Shown: positions 45,161-57,900 of the stretch, in pieces
Layout: every line of letters starts with the position of its first letter
How positions within the stretch are numbered: the stretch's first letter is position 1
Source: Lepas anatifera
Lineage: Eukaryota > Arthropoda > Thecostraca > Lepadidae
Direction: 5' to 3'
Length of the DNA stretch: 64,000 nucleotides
Assembly (NCBI GenBank): GCA_034440635.1
Contig: JAOTON010001483.1
Coordinates: forward strand, 682,001-746,000
Program-made: the position numbers and the translations under genes
The notes under the pieces: generated by a model
Told to the model about the DNA's origin: nothing
The model's input: the letters and a program-made list of their open reading frames with translations, nothing else
Databases searched by the model: none

Positions 45161-45999
45161 TAGCTCATTCTTTCAAAGTGATTTCAAAACAAAGTTTTTT
45201 TTCGAAGTGATTTGGTTAGATATGGCTTGGTATCACAACATATATAGGAAGTAGGTTCCGGACGTTGCGCGCAGCGTAGTGCGGTAGCTGCAGAATGACT
45301 AGAATACTTATGTGAGCTTAGAGGACTGATCAGTTTATGTTCTTGGTTTATATATGTGTGAACATTTGTACATATGTTAGCATATCAATAATTTTACCTG
45401 ACCGTCTGGACTAGGAAATGGAAGTGCATGAACAGCCTACGTGACTGTATCGTCCTTAAAATTCAAATTGATAAATGTCCTCTCACCGCCGTCAGTCATG
45501 ATCATGCCCCATGAGTGAAATAGATTGACTTTTGACGCATTATTTCTGATCTTTTTTAAATAGGATGAACATAAGGCCGCTTCATCACCTAACACGATCA
45601 CATACTTGTTAGCTGTAATAAGGATACCTGACAAAATTGAGATGTTTTGAAACAAATGCTGGAATCTATGCCAATACAGTATGTTGATATTGCTGCAGGA
45701 TAGCGGTGAAAAGCCCGTTACATACAAATTTTCAAGTGACGGGTAGCAGGGGTAAGACATCAGTTTTTAATCAAAACAAAGGCATATTTCAACCAGTTAG
45801 ACATCGTAGCATTGAAATCAGCCCGAAAACCAATACTTTTAGGAATGGTCCCACCCCTATTCCTATCCAAGACCCAATATTTACACTGAACGTAACTGGT
45901 TTTGTTTGAAGTTGAGAGTTGAAGCGCCAAAATCTTGCTTGTAAACTAAAAAGGAGTTGAGGCATAAAGGAGGTCGACCGCTTTGGGGATCCGCCACTG

Positions 46000-48446
46000 G
46001 TTGTGTGCTCCCTCAACTGTGCCCTGTCCCTTCTTTGGTTCTAACGTGAGAAATTCACAGCGGCAGAGTAGACTTAGGTGTCATTGCCAGGCTGCCCCCC
46101 TCCGTAAATATTACGCAAAAATTTGGTGGCCACACTCCTGGAGACAAAATTTTGTCTTTGGAAGTTTTGAATGTTTGCTTACGAGAACGCTAAAATAATT
46201 TCCATCATCAGTCAGACCGGGCTTGGTGTAGTCTTCCGTATGAAATCATTACATATGACGAAATCATACGTACTGACGTTTTTGGCGAGCTTATAACTAG
46301 GCAAGTAACCCTCATAAGGAGATAAAGTTAGCACCACCAGGTACCTGCATGAAATCAATTCAATGTAACAAATTATCCAGCAAGACCGTTGCACTAAATA
46401 CAAAGGGCGTTCAGTTAACCGAACTTTGCAACACCCTCAATTTTTTTAAACAGCTTTGGTGCTTGAAAAACTGAATACTTGCCACCCATACATGGGCATA
46501 GACTTTGATGGAGAGGCCTTTATTTCTCAAGAGTGCTTTCACTGTAGTTGCGAACGATCAATCCGAATATTTAGTGTATTCAGAAAGTTTAAAATGATAA
46601 ATATATTATGATAAGATTATCTTCCCACCGACTTTGTATCGCTTTCCATTTTAATTTATTGCAAACAAGGCATTCATTTATTACAACTGGGCTTAAAGTA
46701 CGATTACGTCACGTTTACGTCAGGAAATGATTAAGAGCCATCTAATACGTTTTAGCAAGCCTTCACTTGTTAATTTGAAACAGAAACGTCCACTAAGTCA
46801 TTGCCAATAATGGTGTTTTACTGGTATAAATTATCACAACAGATAACGCCCCGAGCTCTTTGATTTTGATGTTCCGTGCTTCAAATGAACAAGGCGCGGC
46901 ACTTCCCGGGGCTATAAGTGTGGTTTGAGCACAGTTGAACCCAAAACCCTTGCTAAACTATGCATGTCAACGAGCTAACTAGGTTGTTTATCATCCATTG
47001 CCTTCGACAAACTATTTTCTTAGATCCATTATGATACTTACAAGTAACGACATCACCGGACATAAGGCTATTAAGTGCACCATGTGGGAACATGTAAACA
47101 TTGTGAAATGCCGTCGGGAACTTTTGAAAGATAACTCAGTTCGTGAAAATCACGCTCATCAATGCATCGCGAAAGAATGCATGTGTTGGTAGAGGCTTTC
47201 GGGGTTCTGCACCGATGTTAGAAGTAATTGGCAAGTACCGAATATTGTCAGGCAGTTGCTCCATTCTAGCTAAAAATAATTTACCGTTTTCGATCTACTA
47301 ACACAGGTTTAAACTGGTTAAAACTACTATTATGTCAGCAAAAATTTTACAACGATAAAAGTCAAACTCTGCTTTGATCTAAATATTTCTTCGTTGAAAT
47401 GTTGCTACAATGTGCGCATTCGGTAATAAATCCAATACCTGGATGAAAAATCTATCATTTCACCACAATCATTTTACCACATGCCTATAATCTTAATCAT
47501 GGCAGAAATGTTCGCATTGTTCACATCCCATTTTTCTAGCTGAGGCAACGGGCAGTTGGAGGGGAGATCTGTATAGGAATGGAAGCGGGATGGGAATGGT
47601 GGGGTTTGAATCGTGGAACGGCACGGGGCTGGATGGGAATGGTGGGACGGGGCAAGATGATACAAAATTGTCCGATTTTCATTTGAGACGACATGAAAAC
47701 AACAAGTTGTTTCAAATGTAACAGGAAAAAGGGCGGGACGAAGCGGAACAAATTTTTGGATGCACGCTCCGGGACAGAATGGGATAAAATATGCTTAGAT
47801 GGGACAGAGAGGGATGGATGATAGATTTATGTGTCAGGTTGACCTCTAGATAAAGGTAGGCAAGCATTCTGGTAGCCGTGCTTATGACGACCAAGGTTGT
47901 GTCCTTACGACGAAGGCCCCGTCAACGTGGGACTAGTTTTTTCTACCTCACACAATATTCCACTTCACGGTTCCAAATGCTTCAAACAACAAAACCAATA
48001 CCTTTCTCATGAGTAAAAGTTCAAAGACATTGAATTTCAATACCCTTATGGCTAAAAGAAAAAAAAACAGTCAAGGCTGTCTACAAAAATTGTGCGAGGC
48101 ATGCATTAAGACCGGTTGACGGCACGCACGACGCAGTAGCGTTTCAGGACGATGGAGAAGATTCTGACACGATATGCATCTTACGGCCATGAACTGAATA
48201 GTTCGAGCACTGAGATCCAGCAAGCCATTCATTTCGTCGCGCAGAAGCCTAGAGATAAGCTTCTCACGCCTTCTTTAAACGCTCCCTCAGCCAGGAGCAG
48301 CGCCAACAGGTTTGGCCAAGTAATTCCTATCTAGGCGGTTTATTTCAATCATTTTTTAACAAAATGAGTGAGGCATAAAAATAAGACAGCTATTAACGTC
48401 TTGAAATATTTAAGAAGAACTTTAAACACGCTCTCATTTGAACACC
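46000..48446. other. Intergenic DNA with a G-rich simple repeat
   Basis: No gene recognised. A G-rich degenerate repeat of GGGATGGGAATGGTGGG lies at about 47565-47830. The remainder is A+T-rich. Confidence 0.45.
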
Positions 48447-48491
48447 CGTCCGCATCTCCCCCTCCCCTATGCTTTCTGTATCCGCCTCTGA
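48447..48491. mobile_element. Right-end fragment of a hAT-like MITE
   Basis: A C-rich tract leads to TGTATCCGCCTCTG, the right end seen in intact MITEs of this window. The left part is missing. Confidence 0.4.
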
Positions 48492-49663
48492 ATCGATGGT
48501 TTCTCGGACGTGATTTGAATGCACCGCAAGAGAAGCTGCCACCATGACCGTGCAGGTCAATGGTTTGCTAGCCCACTGGGACCCGCCAACACATTCCGCA
48601 ATTTGGTCATGTCATAGGCGACTGCAGCAGGGACGAGAGCAAGACTCTGAAATGGAGGGCGGGGGCGCGGGCATTATACAGGTGACTTCAAATTCGACCG
48701 ATTCATATTTGACTATCTCCAGTTAAAATTGCAGCAATTTTACTGATAAACGGTAAAGTCCTGAATGTAGCCATCCATTTGCACTCCCCCGTTCCCCCTT
48801 GACGCGCCCTTGCCAAACGGTGATGGTGTCGGTGTCCGGAGGTTTCATACCGGTTCGCCGCCCCTGTATCAGAGTCATACGTCATGGAAGGCGACAGTTC
48901 AAGCCATTGCAGGCCGAGAGAGCGCTGTATGATTTGGTGCATGTGTCGCCCTTTATGCCAGTGATCGAGTGGACCACCGTTCAGCTTGCCACCATCGCAG
49001 CAGTCTGCTGGAAGCTTTCACAGCTCGTTCCAGGGCCACGGACAGGCGGCTGTCCACGGGAGCTCCGGTCAGCTTCAGCCTCACAGACAGCCACGGCAGC
49101 TGGCCTGTAGACCACACAAACCACTATAAACAGAGCAAGAAAATGGGGTGCATCTGTACGTCATGAATCTAGACTCTCTGGACGTGTGATCAATACGTAA
49201 AAGTGCGTCGGATGCAACGATTTAACTTTACATAGTTCGTTAGATTAATTCAAATTTTCTCTAAAATAATTTAGCTTTAAAATCAAAGTTCATCCTCGGA
49301 AGTTTTTGTGGTTCTATATTTTAGTTACTTGTGCATAATGGTTAGTAGTTAATTGTATTTTTTCTTTTAAGCTTTCCCGAAATTTCTTACTGAAGCTTTA
49401 GCTCTGGGTGAATCATGCTCCCATGTTCTCATGTTCTTATGCAATCATGTTTTGATACAGAGCCGGACCAGCGTCGGCAGAAAAGCCCCCATCCCTGCAG
49501 GCGGCTCTGTCTCCAGCGGGCGGAGACGACCATCCCTCCTCCGCAAACCTCAGTCATGTCATGACGCAACCTCCCTGCCCATGACAGGGGCCGCTGGGAT
49601 GATGCGATTTATGTGGGCTTGCAGGTAGGATAATGGCACACCATGAATCGAGGGACCAGGGCG

Positions 49664-49694
<31 letters not shown>

Positions 49695-50621
49695 TTAATA
49701 TAAGTGACGTTATTTTTTGGCCGTCCCTTACCAAAACACACGACCGGGTAGATTTAGCCCCATAGCTTCATCCGATGCCCTGTGGGTTCCCTGTATACCG
49801 CGTCATATGAATATTAACGACTGCGTTAAATATAAGTTAGGATGCCCAGACATGACAATACGGAGAGAGCCAGCCAGCACACGGCGGATTCATGAGACAC
49901 GGGCCGACGCACTAGAGCGACGATAACGTCCTACGCAAACAGAGGGGAGCGGGCAGCCGAGGGGTGATGCGTGGCCCCTGGCAGCCCGGCGGTGAGAGGG
50001 GAGACAGACAGAGTGTGACCCTCGGCGAGGAAGGACCGGCACGCATTACGCTCACCCACCCACCGCCCATATACCCATCGTCTTTAAAATGTTGTATTTC
50101 CCCACTCGCCAATCATACTGGGTTAGGTATAGGCATATTCATTATTTTCATCCTACCACACTAGTCGTTCTCTACCCAGGGCGTGATTACCTCGTTACGC
50201 GGGATAAATATCACGAGAAGGTGGAGTTAACGGCCTTTATCAGCCAAAGTTCGTCAACGGCGAAACGAGGTATCGAGTGACTGAAGGCGTCCTAACAGCT
50301 GATTGCGTCGCTTTATCTTCTTGTTATGAAGAATTATTAACCCCCATAATCGCCGGTAACATGCTGAGAGCCGACGAAGCCGTGCGGCCCTCGGCGATTT
50401 CTGCGTTGTTAAACCCCGGCAGGTAATAAAACCTGTAACGTGCGCAGGATTATTCTGCGTATTAAATATAGGTGATAGGTTTTAACAAGCCGTTTACGAA
50501 GGCTAGTCACCCGATACAAAAAGCTCGTTATCGGTGAGGTCCCATTCCATCCTCCGACAGCACGATCGTGGAGATAGTTACATACTCATGGCTACACTGG
50601 AATTCTTGCTAGGTGAGGTCC
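48492..50621. other. Intergenic DNA with a CT microsatellite
   Basis: A CT microsatellite lies at 49663-49695. Overlapping short frames have no recognised domain. No other feature is seen. Confidence 0.45.
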
Positions 50622-50629
50622 CTCCTGAG

Positions 50630-50779
50630 CAATGGCGGATCCAGGGGGTCAGAAAAGGTGTGTGCACCTCCCAAACTCACCAAATTTCAGCGATTTTCAG
50701 AAAAAACACAACGGCTTTTTAAGCGATTTTCGGTCTTGTTGCTTCGCTCCCCAAAACAATCCATCTACATCCGCCTCTG
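50630..50779. mobile_element. hAT-like MITE, 150 bp
   Basis: The ends CAATGGCGGATCCAGG and CTACATCCGCCTCTG are inverted. Flanks CTCCTGAG (50622-50629) and CTTCTGAG (50780-50787) match at 7 of 8. Confidence 0.75.
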
Positions 50780-50787
50780 CTTCTGAG

Positions 50788-53507
50788 ATAGCCCTGCAGG
50801 CAGCCGTTCATCCGAGTTGAGGGCCTGTTAGTCGGTAGGTTTTCTGCGTATACTCAGTGACTGATGAGGTCGCAGAGTCCGGCGCTCGGCGCCCCTGAAT
50901 AATCCGAGCTTGCTGTGCATGTACTGGTAGTGGTCAATCAACGCAAGTGGCCCAGGCAGATGGATCATTTGGTACACGAATGCCAAGAATAAAACAGAAG
51001 AGAGAAAAACGGTGTTTGATGGTGAGCACGATTCTGGGAGGAGCTTAGGTTGGTATTTTAGGGGAGTATAAATATCACAAATTTAGCCATGTAGCGGGGC
51101 ACATTAAAACACTTAAACATGAAAGTCATGTTGCGTTTAAGCCCAGCTTTTTTTCTGTCTGTATATCACAAAAGACAGCAAGGATAGACAAATCGACGCA
51201 GACAGAATAAAACTGTTACTCAACGCCTTGCCCAGGAAATTCAGCCAGGAATTTCCCGCCGACGAGTACACCATTTGTATAAACCTAAAACACAAAATTG
51301 TTTGGAATAAGCCTCTGGCTTGGTACCAAGCTATTTCCCCGAAGTTTATTCATCTTGTGGTGTGTAAACATATACGAGGTGTCCCAGAGCATGGTTACTA
51401 ATTGAAAGCTGAAATATCGTGACCGATGTAGGAATATAATTTGTTTTGGTATCACGTGACAGTAAATTTCAAGAACAGCATTCTCACTAATAATATCAGT
51501 ATGCGCGTTAGACTAGGAGTGGTCTATAAATGACGTAACGCAAGGGGTAGGGTGGGGGAGGAATGGGAGTGAGCTACAGCGTTATCAAGCGTTACAAGCT
51601 TGCGTCAGATAGCTAACAATAGGGAAGAAGTGGGGTTAAAAGTCACACAAATATTCACTACGTTCTTAAGGGACGGCCCATTAGAGCAAAGTAAAGCATG
51701 TATGTTGTATGTATATGGAACATACATGCATTTCTGTTCAGAAGTATTAGTTATCCATTGCCAAGAGCCAAGGATTTTAAAAACAAAGCATTGGAAAATT
51801 CCAAAATTATCTGGAGATGAATGGTGCAGAAAGCATCGATCGTCTGCACGCAACACCAGGAAGCGAGCAGTTTAGCGCCAGAATCACGCGGTCGACTGCA
51901 CGATCGCGATCACGACCAGCCGGCTTCCTTACTCGCGGTACCCAAACCTCAAACATGTTCTCCTTTAGTGTGTCTGAAAATCTAGGCGCACACACAGCAC
52001 ACTAATGGTACATAGCTGTCCAGGTAGGTTGTTATCGCTTTCATTTATCCATAATCTCCAAGACAAACGTTCAACGGGTGGTGACTGAGTGACCCGCACA
52101 TAAACAATGGGGTTGGCGTGGGAACCGCGCTAGGTGATTGGCCAGAGCGGAGTGAACTGGTGCAGAAGACAGCGGCACAAATTGCCATGAACGGACCCAT
52201 CGTGAAGTGTTTATGGCATTAATCTGTGACGAGTGCCACCAGGGCTATAGCAAAACAAATGCGTCACTTTGATTAGGACGTTCGGCTTTGGACCCGGGCT
52301 ATGATTGGCGACTCAATTCATTGCTCATCGAATCAAAATAAACCGGAATGAATTCAGCCGGGAAGCTTTGCTTCCACGCCAAGAGAAACCAAACCAATTG
52401 GGCTGTGTATCAGGTCTGATTTTAATTGCATTCCACTGGTTTGTCTTGAAGTCGGCTATCAGCAATTTTTCCAGTCCATGCAGGGGAAACATGCAGTATT
52501 TCATCGACTTTGTGGCACAAAGTCCGAGAGCTTGATCGGCTAGGATCCGCCGACACCGAATACGGAATACAAGAATACAAGGTCAAAGCAGATCCTAGGC
52601 TTTAAAACAGATCCGACAGTACGTGCGCTGCCAAGAATCCTGAACACCAAATACATAAGACAAATAATTGAGAAACTGTATGATTCTCTCACATACAATT
52701 TAATTATTCTTCTTTAAAAAAATACAATGAACCACAAAAATACCAAAATTCCAGCAAAAGCCTTTAGTCCATACTCGTATTTTGAAGAACATTGCCAATG
52801 CGTCATCTTCAAATACCAAAGAAATTTGCAAGAAATCAAGGATAGGTAAAAATAAGCATACCTGGAAAACTATGTAAGTACTAAGACTTTCAAAAATCAT
52901 ACACATGTGAGCTTCAAAATAAAATGGAGCCTAGATAAGGACAATTAAAAATATAACAAGCTAATGATATGTTAAGTGCCCTGACTCCTTGAATCCTGGA
53001 CGCAAAATGGAGTGCATTCACTGTGATTATATATTCGGGCACATCTCTTCATCAGAACCTTAATTAAACAATAGGTGAGAGCACAAATTATTGGCCACAG
53101 CTAACACTATGACCAAGAGTTTGTGCCTTCACCTATTGTCTCATGAAGATCTGATGAAAAGTTGTATCAATTTGCTCTATTTTGAATCCAGGATTCGAGA
53201 AAGCATGCAATTTAACATCTCGTCAACATATAATCATGCTCCTCGGTTCAACACTGGGAAATATATCACAGGTACAAGCTACCTGAGATAACATATTTCA
53301 TAAATTCACACCTGAAAATATTCGTGATTTGAAAAGTAAATCAAATTTCTCACACGATACGACCACAGCTTGATCGTCCTTTCATCAAGGCGTCCTGAAG
53401 GAGGATTTGTTCTCTTGCCACGTAGTTCAATCATTATAGCTTCCCAAAATTCTATGGGATCTATACAGTGATATAAAAACGATGACAACGATGAAAATGG
53501 ATTCAAA

Positions 53508-53510
<3 letters not shown>
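50788..53510. other. Unannotated intergenic DNA
   Basis: No gene or repeat recognised. A weak transposon-end-like CTAGGATCCGCC near 52541 has no partner. Confidence 0.4.

Positions 53511-53573
<63 letters not shown>
53511..53573. repeat. TA dinucleotide microsatellite
   Basis: Uninterrupted TA repeat of about 31 units. Confidence 0.95.
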
Positions 53574-53576
<3 letters not shown>

Positions 53577-54560
53577 CATCCAGTTTGATATTTTTCCTCT
53601 TTCTCTCCCCGGTGTTAGTTTCCTAGATGCTGTGCAGACGCTGTTTTGGCATCCATGCTTTTCAAATTGTATCTGTGAGCCGGGAGTAACATCGGGATTT
53701 CCCTTCATCCCGCAGTTTCTGGGACTGCAGGGTGGCCAACTCTTTCGAACAAGCAAGGGCTGTTATTATAGACTTTATCAATTCGAGCTTGGACACTCTC
53801 AAGCACGAAGTCTACTATAGGTAGTCTACATGAACACAAAGTCTAGGACATAGGTACCGTTTCTGTTACAAAATCAAAAAGGTCGTTTCCCACATAAAAT
53901 ACAACCCAGAGGTCAAAACACTAAACGTTCAGCGTCAGACTGTAATTTTGCACACCTAAAAACACTTCAGAATTAGACACAAGCAGATGAGCTATGTGTT
54001 TTTCTTGACAGGTCCTTCTATTATAAAAAACACCCGAATTAGCAGCACAAACTATTACGCTGAACTATAACATGAAGCTGTGAAATTCAACATTGCAAGA
54101 GGCACTATCAAGTGACGTGATCAAACAAATCTTACTACGTTCTTAAATTCTACGGCTAGAGTTCCATCATCATAATCATACTACTCGGGGTCTTAGGGCG
54201 CCTCTACTGGGGTGGTCATTTTGCACACGCCCGGACAGAGTTTCAGACCTTAACTATATGTGCTGCATTTTATATTACTTCCGGTACAATTTTCGGCGGC
54301 AAGTCGTCCAAACAGATTCTGAGAGATTGCTCATGGGTTGCTCTTTCAAACCGATTGCTGTCCTGTTTTAAAACTGGGACGTGTCTGCTGAAATTGTGTC
54401 TCGCTGACAGGAAGTGAATGATATCCACAGCGCAAACACATTGTCTTCGATTCACAGACCTGACGATGATGGTGCCTCACTTTGCCACCAATTTCTGGCA
54501 CGGTCGAGGCCCAGAGCCTTCGATGATTTCACTGGCGCTCTTCAGCGGCAAGAAACAGGT
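53574..54560 (-). other. Probable start of guanylate cyclase intron 1
   Basis: Beyond the splice donor on the minus strand I find no second guanylate cyclase exon. Frames at 53482-53820 and 54270-54455 are unrecognised. If the gene is intact, this is intron. Confidence 0.4.
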
Positions 54561-54566
54561 ACTCAC
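54561..54566 (-). other. Splice donor GTGAGT
   Basis: AACG|GTGAGT on the minus strand is a canonical donor placed exactly where similarity to receptor guanylate cyclases stops (after LVNG). The exon ends after the first base of a codon. Confidence 0.75.
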
Positions 54567-54771
54567 CGTTGACCAGCGGGCGATGTTTGGTGATATCGTG
54601 AAGAGCCAGGTTCATGGCGCCCGAGATGACCCTTCCTGGGCGGGAGTACTCGGTGTCGCCGGGCGACAGCTCCGAGCCGGTGATGTAGCCCATGACGAAG
54701 TTCTTGCCGCAGGCGATGCCGGCACCGACGAGGAGAAGGGAAAATAGCCGTAGAAGCTGGGGTGACGTCAT
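54567..54771 (-). CDS. First coding exon of a receptor-type guanylate cyclase (Gyc32E-like)
   Basis: This exon encodes about 68 residues. Residues 1-22 form a signal peptide (LLRLFSLLLVGAGIACG). Then comes the start of the extracellular ligand-binding domain: FVMGYITGSELSPGD, EYSRPGRVISGAMNLAL. The pattern Y-x-T-G-S, P-G-D, Y-x-R-P-G, I-S-G-A is typical of the Gyc32E group of membrane guanylate cyclases, which turn GTP into cGMP at the cell surface. The reading frame continues past the donor for 12 more codons only by chance. Start choice: the only ATG that gives a signal peptide. The kinase-like and cyclase exons are not in view and should lie to the left, perhaps beyond the window. Close family assignment from one exon is tentative. 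Confidence 0.75.
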
Positions 54772-55820
54772 TCCAACAGGTGGGCTGAAGGTCTGAAGAG
54801 TTTCCTCTCACTGTACTGTCGTATGAACTTGCGAAGAGACACAGCTTCTTATCGCAACAGAGTTTAAATATTCGTCTGATACGATCTGAGATACATTAAT
54901 CCCCAGTTCTCAAAAGCGCTGAATTCCGAGATTGTGTCGGTCGGTCTTCGGGTCCGTGACCTACTTTCACCATCACACTGACGTTAAGTTGTTGGAATTG
55001 TGACTCGAGTTCTCGTTGTAGCCAATAAATCAGGTAAAACACCCTATTGCCACATCTTCGAATCTACCCCACACTAGAACACAATTCACTTTCGAGCGGA
55101 TTGGGACCGGCCTGAAGAGAAGCACTCTATCACTCTAATCGGCTCCGGCGTCGTGTAGGCTATTTGGCGTAAAACAAACCACTCGTCCTCACAATCCCAC
55201 TTCTAGTATCAGTCAGCCGCCGACAAAAAACACTTTCACACCTTGCCTGCCTTGTTTGTCGCTCCCGGTGTAATCGTATCAGCCAACTTCAACCGATGCT
55301 TTACTCGCACCGCGCGCGGACGTTTTTGATATGCTGACAACACCACCACGTTGTTCGATATGGTCATTTGGCACAGAACCCGCGGCGGAAGCTGTACCGC
55401 TTGCCCAGATAAAGCTCTCAGCTGGCAGCTCCGGCGCCCTCAATCACCCCGCGACAGAGAAAATATATCTGGCCGCCAAATGACATCACCTCGGTAACGA
55501 ACAGCTCAGAACTAAGCGACAGCTCTTGGTCCCTCAAAATTGTACAACTACACTCCTGGCGATTTTTACTTCTAACCCTAGTTTTTTCCTGTCTGGAGCG
55601 TTGTCTGGCGTCACGGTCTGGCTCGTTACGCCGAGTACCGGCCCGTCACGAATGTGGGCACCCCTGCGGCCGCTCTCCCAAATAACGCCGGCATTAAATC
55701 AGGCGGGGCGGGCCGGCCGCCGCCCGAGCAGGCCGGCTCTGATGAGGCTGCCCGCAGGCGGTGGCGGCGAAAACGGCTCACTCTCACTCTCTGCAGACGA
55801 CCGGGCCTCGGCGGCGCCGA
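54772..55820 (-). other. Upstream flank of the guanylate cyclase exon
   Basis: Likely 5' untranslated region and promoter side. ATATTTAAAC near 54869 (minus) could be a TATA-like element about 100 bases upstream of the start codon. No other gene is recognised. Confidence 0.35.
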
Positions 55821-56138
55821 GGAGTCAACTGCACTGGCCGGATCAGCTGAGGAGGCAACTGCACTGGCCGGATCAGCCGAGGAGTCAACTGCACTGGCCG
55901 GATCAGCTGAGGAGGCAACTGCACTGGCCGGATCAGCTGAGGAGGCAACTGCACGGGCCGGATCAGCTGAGGAGGCAACTGCACGGGCCGGATCAGCTGA
56001 GGAGGCAACTGCACTGGCCGGATCGAGGAGTCAACTGCACTGGCCGGATCAGCTGAGGAGGCAACTGCACTGGCCGGATCAGCTGAGGAGGCAACTGCAC
56101 GGGCCGGATCAGCTGAGGAGTCAACTGCACTGGCCGGA
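55821..56138. repeat. 30-bp minisatellite, about 10.5 units
   Basis: Units of GCACTGGCCGGATCAGCTGA plus GGAGGCAACT. 30 bases equal 10 codons, so both strands stay open (plus: AEEATALAGS repeats). One unit near 56025 lacks AGCT, which shifts the frame and argues against a real protein. Confidence 0.9.
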
Positions 56139-56639
56139 AAGGCTGCCCGGAGAAGACTCGATTTAGGTAGGTATTCAGAGGAAGCTGATTGACCGGGATG
56201 GGGTTAAAATGTTCCACAGGATTTTTTCCGACAATTTTCGAACAGTGTAAGCTTGATATGGCGTATAAATCACTTGCAATGTACAATGATGAAACATAAA
56301 TATCAGGAGATGACTACGTTTTGGTGGAGTTAGTTCGTCCAATAGAGGTGTCTCCAACTGGGAAATTAGAGCCTCGTAGCTTGAATTACTTCAATGCCGC
56401 TGTCAGTTCGCCATCAACCGGAACTACCTCACTGTCCACTTCATCAAACTGCTGAAGCGTCCCAGCGATGCGTCAATGCCACTGGACTTGGCACTGACAC
56501 TGAAGTCACGCTCTTGACCACGTCACATCTCTCATACTCCAGGCTCGCCAAGTCACCAATCACACACCACTGCGCAAATGTCACATCATATTCCGCCCCA
56601 GAAACTGCTGCGAGCGTGAGCACCGAGTCTCGAATGCCG

Positions 56640-57140
56640 CATCCAACTATCTTCCGCCGCGGACAGCCGCGGTCAAACCCACAGCAGCTGGCAGGCTCCC
56701 GCCAACTCCGACGTCACTGCTGGCACCGCATTGCCCCCTCTCAGACGACCGCCCGACAACAAACACAGTCAACCAGGTCAACAACGTCACTGCCGGCAAC
56801 CACGTGCCCGCAGCCGATCACAATCGGGACAACCCCGGCCGCCGCCGAAATCCGTGCGCTCACTTCCCGCCACTCCGCGCGGCTATGAGCCCGCGCGCGC
56901 TTTCTCGTCCGACACGCGCGCGCACTGGCGCGCGTTTTTCGTGGCTGTCGTTTTTGGCGCGCTGGGCGGCGTTGGCCGTGTCCCGGCGCGCTCACGTGAC
57001 GACCGTCACCTGGGGAGTGAGCGGCGATGGCTTAGTCGATGTCGACGGGGTGGCGGGCAGCGTCGATGCCCCAGATCGTATCGATGAGGGTCCGCAGGCC
57101 GCCGCGCCGAAAACGACGATGACAATGGGGACGCCCGATT
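56640..57140. promoter_or_regulatory. CpG-dense stretch, possible promoter
   Basis: CpG is unusually frequent, peaking at about 56875-57000 with runs such as CGCGCGCGC, plus a CACGTG E-box near 56993. Overlapping frames on both strands (for example 56394-56888, 56804-57163) are not recognised as proteins. It may be a promoter or simply GC-rich repeat DNA. Confidence 0.35.
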
Positions 57141-57420
57141 GGTGCCTGGGGACAAAGGGGTGAGCCTTTATTAGCCATCCGTGACAGGATGGGACAGTGA
57201 TGGTATTGGGGCTGGCGTTAGACAAAGCCTGACAAGCTGGCTTGTAATTTAATACATCAGACAATTCGAATAAACATTTTAATCAAAGCTGTTTGAAAGC
57301 GGCAAGCCCCCATTCCTGTTGAATCAAATACTTGGTGCTTGATGAATTCTGAGACACGCTTGTAATAATTGCACTGATGAATAATAGCAAATACCAGATA
57401 TTTGTGCTTTTACGTATACA

Positions 57421-57612
57421 CATGGGCGCCGAAAGTGGGGAGAGGGGACGCGTCCCCCCTGTTGGCCAACCAGGGGGACGTCCCCAAAAATGTTTGGTCC
57501 ATCGACATTAATGCTGTCAGGTACCGAATATGCTCAGAATTCGCCTGCCCCGGTCAGCAGCAGCCCGGGTCCGTCCTTCCCCCCTTGCAAAAATTATGTG
57601 GCGGCGCCCCGG
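57421..57612 (+). mobile_element. MITE, CAKGGGCGC family (copy 2)
   Basis: It matches 14935-15125 in opposite orientation. It starts CATGGGCGCCG and ends GGCGCCCCGG. Flanks CGTATACA (57413-57420) and CGCATGCA (57613-57620) match at 6 of 8. Confidence 0.65.
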
Positions 57613-57900
57613 CGCATGCATTGGAGCAGTTCATACAATAATTTGATCCATACAATAATTCGAAAGTTACGGCACAGCAAGGCACAGCCATATCCCGGCG
57701 ATGCCAGAGATGAATTTGTAGGGCAGGTGGTAGGTAAGATAGGGCTATAGTGTGAAAAACTATTATTTCTTTCGGATAGCAGCTTGTGTTCTTTAAAAAC
57801 ACAAAATCAAGTTTTCTCAGCACCCCACTGGATTACTCAATGGAGCGAGAATTTGGACGCGTCAAACCAAGCCAAGCAAAGCGTGCGTTCAGCGGGAACC

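Larger units (their letters stand above)
41065..45861. mobile_element. 4.8-kb element with long inverted repeats
   Basis: It starts AATAGGGGTGGGAACCATT and, read inwards from the right, AATAGGGGTGGGACCATT. Similarity continues patchily for at least 128 bases: TTACCCCTGCTACCCG lies about 114 bases from both ends. CCT on both sides is a 3-base target duplication, and the intact MITE at 57.9 kb shows the empty site. I see no transposase, so the superfamily is open. Its interior is occupied by a LINE and a Penelope-like element. Because Penelope-like elements can have inverted terminal repeats, those repeats could belong to that element. Confidence 0.7.
40884..45999. mobile_element. hAT-like MITE split by a 4.8-kb insertion
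   Basis: The left part (40884-41064) and right part (45862-45999) together match the intact MITE at 57901-58274: CAGTGGCGGATCTAGCCGGT start, AAAAATATGGGCTCAAGATA before the break, TATCCAA and TTTGAAGTTGAGAGTT after it, GGATCCGCCACTG end. The right part lacks about 80 bases near the end. Flanks CCCGTGTG and GTTGTGTG are a weak 8-base match. Confidence 0.8.

Noticed and set aside
53482..53820. Frames across the TA microsatellite
   Set aside because: Tyr/Ile repeats on both strands come from the TA tract; the attached sequence is unrecognised.
56394..57163. Frames of 118-164 codons in the CpG-dense stretch
   Set aside because: They are open in several overlapping frames because of high GC and have no recognisable domain.
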